64,000 nt of DNA, from NCBI GenBank assembly GCA_026545765.1, contig CM048842.1, positions 24,466,667 through 24,530,666 of the forward strand, in the 5' to 3' direction. A program made the translations under genes and the position numbers. The stretch comes from Plantago major. Taxonomy: Eukaryota; Streptophyta; Magnoliopsida; Lamiales; Plantaginaceae. Each line of letters opens with the position of its first letter. Positions within the stretch are counted from its first letter, which is position 1. The notes beneath the pieces are model-generated. The model was not told where the DNA came from, did no database searches, and saw only the letters and a program-made list of their open reading frames with translations. Shown here one piece after another: positions 44,069 to 55,163 of this stretch.

Positions 44069-47052
44069 GTTCAAAAAGAAAGAGAGGATGCTGAGGATCA
44101 GACTTCCAAGTCTCCTCCTCACACCAAGATATCTAAGGCACCTGGAACCTCAGTAGTCCAACCTTCTGAGCCTGTTGCTGTTCCACAGGTAACACAGATA
44201 CTTGACTACTCTAAAACTCAGATATCTACACAAGTTTTGAAACTAATTCAAAACTCTCTCTTTCAGGCTCAAAGTAGTGCCAAGAAGGAGTCAAATGATG
44301 ACTATGAAAACCTTCTTCCCTTCTTCAAGACTCATACCTTGCCAAAGCATATTCAATGCTTCAAGAAATGGCAAAGGTTAAGGTGCTCTGATCTCTCTGA
44401 AATACTGAGAATCACAGATCAACCAACAAGACGAGCACGAGCTCTTGATCTGGAAAACTATATCCACGAAATGTTCCCTACTGAACAATATCAAGTTGCG
44501 ACCTTAATGCGTAAGAATTTTTCCAAGGAAGTGGCACACAAATTGGTGCAAGCCTTCAAACAGTGATGGTCGACAAGATTGCGATGGCATTCAAGCGATT
44601 ACGCCTGACACTACAATTTATTCCTTCTGAACAAGAAGAGGTTAATGGGCAGAAGTTAACTATTCCTGAAGTGATTAATCTTGTATCTGAAGACGATGAG
44701 GAGGAAGAAATAGATGAGAATAACTTTGATGAACCTCCCTCTGACCATCACAAAAAGGATGATGATGATATGACGGATGATGATACCCCTGCACCAGGGA
44801 CAGGAGGAATTCCGCAAGGAAACAATGCCTCAGCTGCTGAAAAGCACATTGAGAGGACATCACAGCAATCCCCTCCTCCATCTCCTCAGAAATCCACCCA
44901 TCCTTCACAGCAATCCCAACAACAAAAAGACACTACTGAACAAGTAGTTGAGCACTCTAAGGAAATAACTCAGAAGATATTAAATACTCAAACCAGAACT
45001 GCTCAACTCAAACAACTGTTGGAAGAAGAGCAACAGCTCCATCTTCCACTTGAAGAAGAGCTAGTTAAATCCAGAGATAAGCTCAATCAACTACAAGATC
45101 AATACTTACAAGAGATGAGCTTACTCGAGGTTAAAGAGCTCCGGATGTCAGAATGCTATTGCTAAGGAATTAGATACTGAAGAAGTATCTAAAGAAAAGC
45201 ATAATGCTAAGGCTGCATCACCAGCAAAAGACATACCATCCTCCTCTCAGAAAGGAAAGAAGCCCATCTCTGAGATAGTTGCTGGACTAGAAAATCTTGA
45301 AAATGTCCAAGAGGATGAAGATCACTGGGCTGAAGACTCAGATGATGAAGAAGACAAGACTTTGCAAGACAATCGCAATGAACACTTGACGGTTTCTCAT
45401 CTTAAAAGGAAGCTAATTGCTCCAGAAGTTTTCAACAAACTGCCAAATGTCCACTCCCATGAATACATGAATAGATACCAAGTTTTGGCACATCTTAAAA
45501 AGGAGATGTCTTCACAAAACAAAGATGTAATTTCCTCCGTCCCCTCAGAAATGAAGAAGTTCACAGAAGTCATCACTCAGAGAACAACCAGTATGGTTAT
45601 TGCTTAGAAGGATCTGGGAATGATAAGGGATGATGATGTGTCATTAGCTGAAAAAGCTTTTCATGAGGCAAGTTACACTGCTGGAAAAGCAGATGCCATA
45701 CTAGGCCCATTGGCAGAGCTCACTGATAAGGAAAATGGACATATCAAACAAAATCAGGAGCTCAAGGCTGAACTTCAGAAGTTGGTCACTGCCTACAACT
45801 ACTTGCAAAAGAATTTTGAGTCTCTCTCAGATTCTTTTGTGGTATTAGTCAGTCAACAATGACTAAGGGGGAAGAATTTGGATCTCAAGATCAGGGGGAA
45901 GGAAAGAATAAATCTAGAGTTGGTGCCGCTCAGAAAGGAAGAGGAAACAAGAAAACTTCCCAGCCACCACTCAGAATAAATGATCCCTCATCAAATCAAG
46001 CTGCTTTGCAAATAGTAGCTACTTCCCAGCAGCCAACTGAAGAAACTACAATGGTAACAAGGGCCATGGCAAAAAGACCTCCAAGGAGTACCAAGGCTCC
46101 AAGGAGAAGACAAGTCAGAGGGATTGATGAATCTTCTGAAGAAGAAGGCCAAATCAAATCCCTGGGCAATGAAGAAGGCTGCAAAAGTCTCACAAGAATT
46201 GATCTTGATGATGATGAAGAAACTGATGAAGATGAAGCTCCTCTTCACAGAAAAAGGAAAACTGATAGCCTAACTGAGCCCATAGCTGCAAAGACTTTAG
46301 CAGCTAAAACACCCTCTGGAAATACCAAGTCAATCCAGGGTGGTTCTTCAAGCAATCCCCCAAAGGAGAATTCTAGACAGAGAAGGAACAGGCTGAGAGC
46401 TGAACAAAGACAAAGTCAACTTCCACTCAGGCCAGAAGAAGCCAAAATTGATTGTGTGAAGAATGACAACAATTCCTCTGTCTACAGGTGCATTAATTAG
46501 AAGAATGGCTACTGGATTCTGGAACTCAAGCACTTACTGGTAAATTCAAGGTTTCCAGAACCAATCCATAAACAGCTCATGGCATGGAGAAAAGATAAGC
46601 TAATCTTTATTAACACCAACCACATCAAAGCATGGTTGGATTTTGAAGTAATCAAGAGAACAGAAGCCATGAAGAAGGACCTCTCTGATGAATGTCCTTA
46701 TGGAAAGCCAGATGATGTGCACAGAGTTCCCAACATTACTGGAACAGGCACAAGAGCAAGACTTGCGGTGGAACCCTATGTGTCCTTCTACTTAACTGAA
46801 GATCAATACAAGGGCGACATCAGATATCTGAAGATCATTTATGAATACTTCAAGCTATCAGATATCAGAATCGAGCATGCCTGGAAGTGGGGAAAGTATC
46901 TGTGGGTCAAGCATTTTGTCAAGAGAAATCCCACCAAAACCTACAAGGAAGTCTGTGGATTTTCCAGAGACACAGAGATGATTGTCAGAACTCTTCTCTA
47001 TGACTACTCTGATGATATCAAAAGGTTTGGTGATAGGAAATTTGCAGACTGA

Positions 47053-47430
47053 TCCATGGAGCTGTTTTGAAGACTTGAAGATTTTTTGAAGACTTGAAGA
47101 CTTGTCATTTAGAATGTTCACTTGGAGCTTGGTAACTCCTGTTGTTCTATTTGACTAAGTAGTTTCTGTGATTTTGCTGATTGATCTTTTCTGTTAAATC
47201 TTGAAAAAGTTATCGGTAAGCTTTCTCTGTATCATATCTGATGAACTTACTCTCAGATATCATTTTATATATAAGATAACTTGTCAGCAAAGATCACACC
47301 TTGTAATTTGGTTAATGTTTACTTTCTGCACTTAGTTATATGAATTAAAAGATCATAAGAAATGATTAAGTGGTGGATTGTTTCCTCATCCAGATTTGTA
47401 ATAGGTCAGATAGTCATTGTTGACTGATCA
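47053..47430 (+). other. Copia B 3' untranslated region
   Basis: No ORF. It starts with repeated GAAGACTTGAAG and is homologous to 6882-7259 and 56894-57263. Confidence 0.7.
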
Positions 47431-47443
47431 AAATGGGGGGAAA
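47431..47443 (+). other. Polypurine tract of copia B
   Basis: AAATGGGGGGAAA, three bases before the 3' LTR. Confidence 0.88.
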
Positions 47444-47445
47444 TT

Positions 47446-48845
47446 TGTTAGGAATATCTGTTTAGATTTTGATCAGCAATCTAATGACCTATCTTAGCTC
47501 AGAAAGGTGATTAGTACTCTTAGTTCACTTGAACACTGTAAAAAAGAGGAAACTCACTAAGTATGATAGTCTAGCAAATCTTGTATTGGATGTTAGGTCT
47601 CGAAATGTAATTTTTATTTTCTGAAGAAGACCAAGAAGAAGGCATCCAGCAGGAAAAGTTCAACGGATTTGAAGATTTGAAGACTGCACAAGATTGCTGA
47701 AGACAAGGATTTTTCAGATACCTATGTCCAGATATCTTGAAGAAACAAGTGTTTCGAAACACACGTGTTGCAAAAGATATCTGAGAATAAAAGGTTTCTG
47801 AGACAAGGAAAGTGCCCACATATATCTACACTCAGATACCTTGGACATAAAATATGCTACTATACTCAGATATCAATAGTTTGAATATGATTTAAGCCTA
47901 ACGGATACTATTCAAACGACACTCAAAATTCATCTATAAATATCAACACTTAGACTGCTTGAGAACACACACTGAACACCTTAGATCACTGAACTTATAC
48001 TGAATACTCACACAAGCTCTCTCAAGCAAACTACTTACTTTCAAGCTTTCTGTTGCGACCAGAGCTCTTGATTCTAAGTAGCACAAAAGTTCTAAGTGTC
48101 CTGATCCTTAACGAGCATTGTTATCTGTGAAGGAGTTGAACTAAGATTTCATCTAAGATTCATTCTCTAGAACACTTACAATAGACTTGGGTCAGTAGAG
48201 AACAAGATACCATACATTGAAAAGTGTATTAAGTATACTTGATTCATAGAGCTATCTGAATAACTGAATAAGTTATTTAAGAAGCTTACCTGACAAACAA
48301 ACCTAAAATCAACACCTTAAACGGCGTGGAGTACAGGAAGAACTTATTTTGGGAAACTAAGGAATAACTCCAAGGTTATTGAGCACAAGAAGTACTTAGT
48401 TTGGGAAACTAAGGAACAACTCAAAAAGGTTTCTGAGTACAGGAAGTACTTGGCTGTGAAAGCCGGGGAACACTTGGTTGGGAATCTAGTGTATTTAGGA
48501 ATCAAGAAAAGATATCTGTAAGGTTACCTCATTTATCTTAGTGGATTCTAGGTCTGAGAAAGACCGAAGTGGATTAGTTGAAGGATTACGCCACCTTTAG
48601 ATACCACTATAAAAAGACATCTGTTATTTACTCTCTGCAGCTTATTACTTGTTTTACTTATATTGCAAAGTACTTACACTTATCTTGCTGAACACGTGCA
48701 CTTATCTTAGAAAAGTCTTCCGCTCTCTGAAATTAAGTATCAGATATCTTCACAGATATCTGAGAAACTGTGCTTATCGACAAAAGTTTTAAAAGACTAT
48801 TCACCCCCCCTCTAGTCTTTTACTTTGCCGTTATCTGGACCAACA
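47446..48845 (+). repeat. 3' LTR of copia B
   Basis: 1,400 bp, same ends as the 5' LTR. It lacks about 200 bp corresponding to 33535-33735 and about 25 bp in the third hairpin unit. It keeps TATAAATA at 47935. Confidence 0.93.
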
Positions 48846-49754
48846 GTTTGTTCTTCTGGAAACGTTTCTTCAAGGGCTTCTCAGCTTGATTTTGAATCTA
48901 ACGTTGCTTTTGGCTTGAATTAGATGAAGAACTTCAAGAACTTTGCTTGGGATTCTTCAAGGCTTTTGGATTTTGATCTTTACTGGTGGAAATTTGGCCT
49001 TCGGAAAACATTTCTTCAAGGGCTTCTCAGCTTGATCTTGGATCTAACGTTGCTTTTGGCTTGAATTTGATGAAGAACTTCAAGAACTTTGCTCGGGCTT
49101 CTTCAGGGCTTTTGGATTTTGATCTTCCATTGCAGCGGTCGATCTTCCAATAACGTTTCTCCAAGTGTGCGAGGACTTCTTCTTGGATCAACCGTAAGCT
49201 TTGCTTCAGTTGCCGGATGAACTTCTTGAATGCTTCTTCGAACTTCAAAGGCAGATCTTAAGAGGACGAGAGAATTGTGGGCACTTGCTCTTCACTTCTT
49301 CCCTTCTTCTTCCATCTTCTCTTCTCTTCTTCATTTTGGTGGATGATGCCCTCTATTTATAGATGAGGAAAATGGAAGGATGAAAATCATTATTTTTCCT
49401 TTTCTTCAATAATTGCATCACATTTATGAGGTGTCGCGATCCTATTGGTCGAATTACCTTCTCCTTTATGTCTTGATTTAATTTGAAAGGTGCATTTTGA
49501 CATCATTCGTTTAACGTGGTGGCATTCGTTCGGCTTTAGAATTTTCGAGTATTCACAACGTTTTCAATGTGAAGTAATAAAAAATACTCCATATTTTGTA
49601 CGTGGCGCAATTTGATAGGCCATAAATGAAGCGTATTAAAATCAATTAAATTACCATACTACTTTGGAATAAAATTTGGTAAAATTCCAATTAAACACGG
49701 GAAATTAAATTCAATGATTTTAATAATTTATTCGACACATTTTGTGTGTCTACA
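48846..49754 (-). repeat. Gypsy2 5' LTR, outer part
   Basis: Ends on the plus strand with GTGTGTCTACA (LTR start on the minus strand), pairing with TGTAG at 32803. Two ~146-bp subrepeats (starting about 48861 and 49006) share TTTCTTCAAGGGCTTCTCAG. A TATA-like CTATTTATAG lies near 49350. With the inner part the LTR is about 1.2 kb. Confidence 0.75.
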
Positions 49755-49954
49755 GACCCCTCAGAAAAAGGCCTGAATTCCAAACAGAGAAGGAAGAGGG
49801 ACAGAGACATCCAGTTTGGAAGAACCCTTCCTCCAAGGCCTGAGGATGCTAGAATAGAATACGTGAAGACTAGCAATGATCATCCCTCAGTCTGGAACTG
49901 CATTAAAGTTCACAAGAATGGCTACTGGATAATGGAACTCAAGTACTTGCTTGC
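49755..49954 (+). pseudogene. Copia D: fragment of ORF3 C-terminal domain
   Basis: Translation KQRRKRDRDIQFGRTLPPRP, then EDARIEYVKTSNDHPSVWNC, then NGYWIMELKYLLA matches the start of the ORF3 C-terminal domain of copies A-C with clear divergence. It is cut at 49754 by gypsy2 and at 49955 by a TGATGAG-family LTR. It represents an older or different subfamily. Confidence 0.8.
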
Positions 49955-51133
49955 TGATGCGCTCAAAATTAATACTTGTAAAATAACACAAGTAGTAAAG
50001 CGGTTGTCATAGTACAATAAGGCTTAAACCACAGGGTCGTTCTCTCGAGGAATTTATTAGGCTAGTTCTAAGGTTTATGCTCAAGGTGTGAGTTGTAAAC
50101 AGATAGTGTGGGTAAAGTGATACTTTAAAACCCTACAACAAACCGCAATTACAAGACAAGGTAATACCTAGATCATGCAATTTCTACAATTAAAACGAAG
50201 CAACCGATCTTTCAAAAGTGCTGACGCGATATAGCTAATGGTACACTGCCCGCGAATGTAACAACTTTGCTATTGCAAAATCGAACCAGATACAAATTAT
50301 AAGTACGTATGAGTTATCGCAACAAGCTTGTCACTAGCTATGCCCTCATCCGGATATATACTAATTAGAGGTAAAGACTGATGCAAGTTCACAACGATAC
50401 AAGCATGCGTTCAACGATCAGATAACAATATGTCACAATACAAGTTATTAAAAGCAACTGCCTAATTCGTACTATTGAATACCTGGGTGCCTAATGGTCT
50501 CTGCGATTGTCAGAAAGATCAATGAAAGCTTCTTCGAATTAAAAGAGAGATTTCAATCTCTAAGAGTTTACAATGCTTCGAATTGAAAGTATGAAAGTAG
50601 GAGAATGTAAAAGATAGTATGTCCTAATGATTGATACAAGTGGTCTATTTATAAGACCAAGGAATAACAAACTCGAAGTAGTGGGAAAAAACCGCCAGAA
50701 AGTGGGTTGGAACACGTCAAGGCAGTGCTCACCGCTGTCTGGACCAGTTTTTGCGGATTTTGCTCAGATTTCGCTTGCTGGACCGCGGTGAGCCTCCTAG
50801 TTGATGGAGCTCACCGCGGTGAGGTCCTCTCCGGGTGAAAATCACTTTTTCCCTCTTTCTCCTATTTTTGCTCCCTTTTCCAACCTCCATGTCACCTATC
50901 TTGGAGTAGTTGCCCACTAACTTGGCCTTGTGGTGCTTCTAGAAACTTTCCCAAGTCTTCTTGCACCTTAGTCCTCCATTTCCTTGCCAATTACTATAAA
51001 GTACCTAAAAAAGCACAAAAACACACAAAAAACCCAAACGTGACACGAAACTAAAAATATTAAATAAAGGCTAAAAGACGCAACAAAATACAGAAAAAGG
51101 CACTAAATTAGTCGTTAAAATACTGACTCATCA
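49955..51133 (-). repeat. 3' LTR of a second TGATGAG-family element
   Basis: 1,179 bp. On the minus strand it starts TGATGAGTCAGT and ends GAGCGCATCA. It has CACCGCGGTGAG palindromes near 50780-50820 and a TATAAATAGACC box (complement near 50650). It follows a purine tract GGTTTGGTTTGGGGGG on its internal side. Confidence 0.8.
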
Positions 51134-51578
51134 AACCCCCCAAACCAAACCTTTGCTCGTCCTCGAGCAAACAACTCTAAAACGTAGAAAAACAAAAAAC
51201 ACATAGACACGACAAACAAACAGAAGAGTTCAATCGACAAGCTACCGGGACAAGTATTGCCAGAGATAAGCCCTTATACTGATGTAAACTTCTATCCCCT
51301 CTAACTTTGACACGTAGCTTTGCAAAGATCACAATCTTCCGTTTCACAAGTAAACAAAACTTAATCCAATCCTACTAGTCCCTCACAAAGGAAGATAATA
51401 GTGCAACTCTCAAGTCTCTCATCTGGAAGTGTCCAGTAAATAGGGTATTCGCTCAAGACTTAACTTAGGATGGTGACAATAAACGTCACAAGCTGCCACT
51501 AATATTACATGCTTTTGCACTCAATTCAAACGAGTCAAAAAGGACTCTTTAGGAAAGGGGTCGAAATCAAATACAAGG
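51134..51578 (-). other. Internal 3' end of the TGATGAG-family element
   Basis: Homologous to about 2700-3077 on the other strand, including the TTGCTCG/CGAGCAA hairpin (51153-51170) and the polypurine tract. It is cut at 51578 by an oppositely oriented LTR of the same family. Confidence 0.75.
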
Positions 51579-52124
51579 TGATGAGTCGATATTTTAACGA
51601 CTCATTTAGTGCCTTTTTCCGTATTTTGTTGCGTCTTTTAGCCTTTATTTAGTGTTTTTTGTTCTGTGTCACGTTTGGGTCTTTTTGTGTGGTTTTGTGC
51701 ATTTTTAGGTGTCTTAGCGTCATTGGCAAGGAAATGGAGGACCAAAGTGCAAAGAAGCCTTCAAAACCTTCTAGAAGCACCACTAGGCCAAGTTAGTGGG
51801 CCACAACTCCAAGAGAGGTGACATGAGGTTGGAAAAGGGAGAGAAAAGTGGAGAAAATGGAGGAGTTCCCGGAGACAAGGCTCACCGCGGTGAGCCCCAC
51901 ATCCAAATGGTCTCACCGCGGTACAACGAAGTGGAAAACAAGGCATGAAGTCCAGACCGCGGTGAGGAGGATTCCCCAAAGAGCCTCACCGCGGTGAGCT
52001 CTATTTGACAGAATCAACTCACGTTTTTCTGGCAGTTTTTCCCATGATTTCTAGTTTCTTCTTCCTTGGTCTTATAAATAGACCACTTGTATCAGTCATT
52101 AGGATATATCTTCATTACTTCTAC
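51579..52124 (+). repeat. Partial TGATGAG-family LTR, inverted relative to its neighbour
   Basis: Starts TGATGAGTCGAT; closely similar to the complement of 50620-51133 through the palindromes (51884, 51980) and TATAAATAGACCACTTGTA (about 52072). It stops at 52124 where another LTR begins; the R-U5 half is missing. Confidence 0.8.
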
Positions 52125-53824
52125 TGTAAGACCCCTAATGAAAATTAGTTAATTGATAAAAATTCAAACACGGGCCATTTAGAGAGATACATTAAATGTT
52201 TTAATGAAGACGTTCGTCGCGTATGAGGCTTTAATGAAATTTAAGGTCGACGAAATCTCACATTCGGGGACACCACGAAGAGCCGATGTAACCTGGAGAC
52301 GAAGCGATGCTCATCCGTCCAATATCAACAAATTTTAACTTAATCGAATAAACTTCTCGACACCTTATCAAACTACTTTTCCGAAGGACCAAAAACTAAA
52401 ACGCTAACCAAATTAACATTACTAAGAAAATCGAGCACAACCGAGCAAGTAAATCACCTATGAGCAAGTTGGTTCTTGCGTGTACTTAAAGTAATATAAG
52501 TAAGAAGAAACTAATAGTCTAGTTGACAAAGTGAATCTTGTTGACTAAGTCAATATAAGACCTACAATAGTCATCTTCTTCCTCATTCACTCCCTCATTC
52601 CCAAACATTTCAACCTCCATTAACAAACCTTCATAGCCAAAATTCTTCAAGCTTCACATCTCTACTTATCCTTCACCATTTCTCACATGCAAATACATAT
52701 TCCTTATCCTCTCAACTTGAGAAAGCTAATGACACATCTCAATTCATGATCAAGCTACAACAAGAAGTTAGAAGGTAATAAAATCATACCCATTCATTTC
52801 CCTTGTTCTTCTATTTCATCCTTTCCATTCCTTTCACTCTCTAACACATCTAAGTCCATTCAACACTTGCTAGGAGTTCGATTTGTCAATCCAATTTAGA
52901 ATTGGAGAATGAATTGATTCAAAACTCTATGAAGAAAAGTGAAATGGTGGGTTAAAAATGTTCTTCTAAAACTAGTTTTTAATCTTGATGCAAGCACATG
53001 TTTTTTGATGAAATTTTGATGATTATTCTCTTCAAAACTAACATAATTGAGTAACATTGCTTCACAATCAATTGGGTAACTCATGTAATGGATTGCATGT
53101 TGATTTTGAAGTAGAATAAGCTCAAATCTTGAAAATTCCCAAATCCCGTAAGCAATCTGCGCTGTTTTTGTAAAATGAAAATTAAATACTTTCCTTCATT
53201 TGTTGATGTTGATAATTTAATTAGGCATGTAAAACATTATCATTGATCTCTAAGAGTTGAAATTTGGTTAAAATAAGCTTTAATGAATTAACTAAAATTC
53301 GCGAAACTTTCAACATTTACAATGTTGACAGAACAGGGTACTGTTAGTAAAACCCCAATTATGCTTCTTAAAATGATCAAATTGTCTTTAATCTATGGAA
53401 AATGAAATTGCATGAGATTTGACATTTCCCAGAAAGAATTATGATATTTGGAATTGTACAAAATATTTGGTGAATATTTCTTCATCATTGCTCACTGCAT
53501 GAGCAGTTTAGGTAGAAAATCCTAGGTGATAGTATATAAAGGTGTTTTAGACTCAAAAGTATGTTTTGAATAGAAAACACAGTAATCTAGCATAAAAAAA
53601 AAATAGAAACACGAGAATTGAGAACGTTTAACCACTGAAATGTATTTTATAATGAAGGACTAGCAAACTGCAAGAATCGGGATTTTATGATCCGAACATA
53701 AATTTAATGACATCACACCAAAAAGAAAACTAAATCGAGATGGAAGAAGATGTCTTAGGCGTACCGTTATTGATTGCTTGCTTGATCTTTTGGGCAAGAA
53801 AGCTTATACATAGTTGGTCTTACA
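52125..53824 (+). repeat. Probable solo or truncated Ty3/gypsy-type LTR
   Basis: Begins TGTAAGACC and a perfect inverted copy GGTCTTACA ends at 53824, giving about 1.7 kb. A TATA-like CAATATAAGACC lies near 52552. TGTAA-C/G-ACCCC starts are common in Tekay/Del LTRs. The flanks TCTAC and TTTAT are not a clean TSD and no PBS follows, so solo origin is unproven. The strand is inferred from the TATA box. No coding potential. Confidence 0.5.
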
Positions 53825-54088
53825 TTTATTAGGGACATTTGTATGTACTTGAACTCGAAGGTGCTGTGTATTTTATCCTTTGTGAGTCTCCTAATGAGTC
53901 ATATATTTAGGTTGTTAGATATGTGCTTGGTGACATGTTAATATTTGTCTTCTTTAAGTGTTCTGTTAGTAATCCAATTTGTATCACTGTCTGATGTTAT
54001 TGCATAAATTGCCAGCCTTGTTACTCGGTTATTGTGTTTTTATGTTCAGAATTGTGAAGCATATCATGTTATACTTAAATAATTGTGT
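53825..54088. other. Unassigned spacer
   Basis: T-rich and without recognisable gene or repeat. Confidence 0.4.
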
Positions 54089-55005
54089 GTTCTTTACTGA
54101 CCCAAGTCTATGTTAAATGTTTTAGAGAATGAAACTTAGATACTTGATCTTTTGATTCAACTCCTTCACAGATAGCAATGCTTGTTAAGGATCAGGACAC
54201 TTAGAACTTTCGTGCTACTTAGAATTCAAGAGCTTAGGTTGAAGGCTTGTATGCTTGAATGAGTTCGTTGATGTACGTTCTTGGCGTGTTCAGTGTGTGT
54301 GTTCAAGCATTCTAAGTGTTGATATTTATAGTTGAAAATCATGCCGTTTGAATAGTATCTGTTAGGCTTAATGAAATTCAAACTATTGATATCTGTAAAT
54401 AGTACTGCAGAAGACGTTGTCTCTTTTCAGAGATTTCCTCTTTAGTTCAGATGTCTCTGTCTGCGCATTTATTGCATTGTACTATTTTTGTCCTGTAGTG
54501 CTAACGAAACTATGCACGCTTTCTGAAGCATTACATGTCCCTTCCAGAAACCTTCACATCTCCAGATACATGTTGAAACAATGTTTCCAGAAACATAGTT
54601 TTATCCAGGATATCTGAGTGTAGATATCTGTGGGCACTTTTCCTTGTTCAGAAACCTTGTGTTCTCAGATATCTTTTGCAAAACTTATTTATTGAGAAAC
54701 ACTTGTTTATCAAAGATATCTGGACACAGGTATGTGATAACCTTCATCTTCAACAATCTTGTGCAGTCTTCAAAACTTCAAAATTTGTTGAACTCTCCTG
54801 CTGGATGCCTTCTTTTTGGTCTTTTTCAAAGGTAAAAAAAAATTACATTCACATACCTAACATCCTATACAAGATTTGCTAGACTAACATACTTAGTGAT
54901 TTTCCTCTTTTACAGTGTTCAAGTGAACCAAGAGTACTAACCACCTTTCTGAGCTAAGATAAGTCATTAGGTTGCTGATCAAAATCTAAACAGATATTCC
55001 TAACA
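54089..55005 (-). repeat. Copia-family LTR fragment
   Basis: Homologous to 5935-6868 (LTR of copia A). On the minus strand it starts TGTTAGGAATATCTG at 55005 and stops before the hairpin array. It is the U3/promoter half only. Confidence 0.85.
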
Positions 55006-55163
55006 GATTGATTTGCTTTGGCCGATATGTGCGCAATTGTGGTGGGGGTTTCTGAGTGGACATACTTGGGAAGTTGTGTCTGTCGAGTTGTTCATTAAGT
55101 ACCTCTGCTTACTGTCGCTAGACGCGAGGCAGAAATCGCCGAGGTCTTTGGAGTAGTAGTGTT

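Larger units (their letters stand above)
41498..47052 (+). pseudogene. Copia B ORF3: long multi-exon extra ORF
   Basis: Exons: 41498-43339, 43420-43524, 43604-43714, 43844-43991, 44069-47052, about 1,700 codons when intact. N-terminal region: MAPKRASSQKSQ, MLVITNNRLIGEFDPDHWTS, SGVSSLDVLEFYNN, LADIRTRHLLVHWDVLACIL, FNWGKYAFMKFVKKIQGFEP; then a basic GSKKRKTEE...KKPRTSRKK stretch (possible nuclear signal). The small exons are Glu/Ser/Pro-rich. The last exon has KHIQCFKKWQRLRCSDL, acidic and Gln-rich coiled coil, KRKLIAPEVFNKLPN, DESSEEE, and the C-terminal domain (NGYWILELKHLL ... HAWKWGKYLWVKHF). Frame breaks lie near 42600, 43080, 44565 and 45165; TAGs at 45605 and 46498 stand where relatives have CAG. 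Function unknown. Confidence 0.75.
33121..48845 (+). mobile_element. Copia B: full-length Sirevirus-like Ty1/copia element with intron-bearing ORF3
   Basis: A 15,725-bp element with both LTRs, an initiator-Met PBS, gag, protease, integrase, RT, RNase H, spacer, ORF3 and PPT. It sits inside the gypsy2 LTR; flanks are GTTTT (33116-33120) and GTTTG (48846-48850), an imperfect 5-bp duplication. The LTRs differ in length (1,621 and 1,400 bp), chiefly by a ~200-bp deletion in the 3' LTR matching 33535-33735. Gag, pol and ORF3 all have stops or shifts, so the copy is dead. It is unusually long for a copia element (typically 5-10 kb) because of ORF3. Confidence 0.93.
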
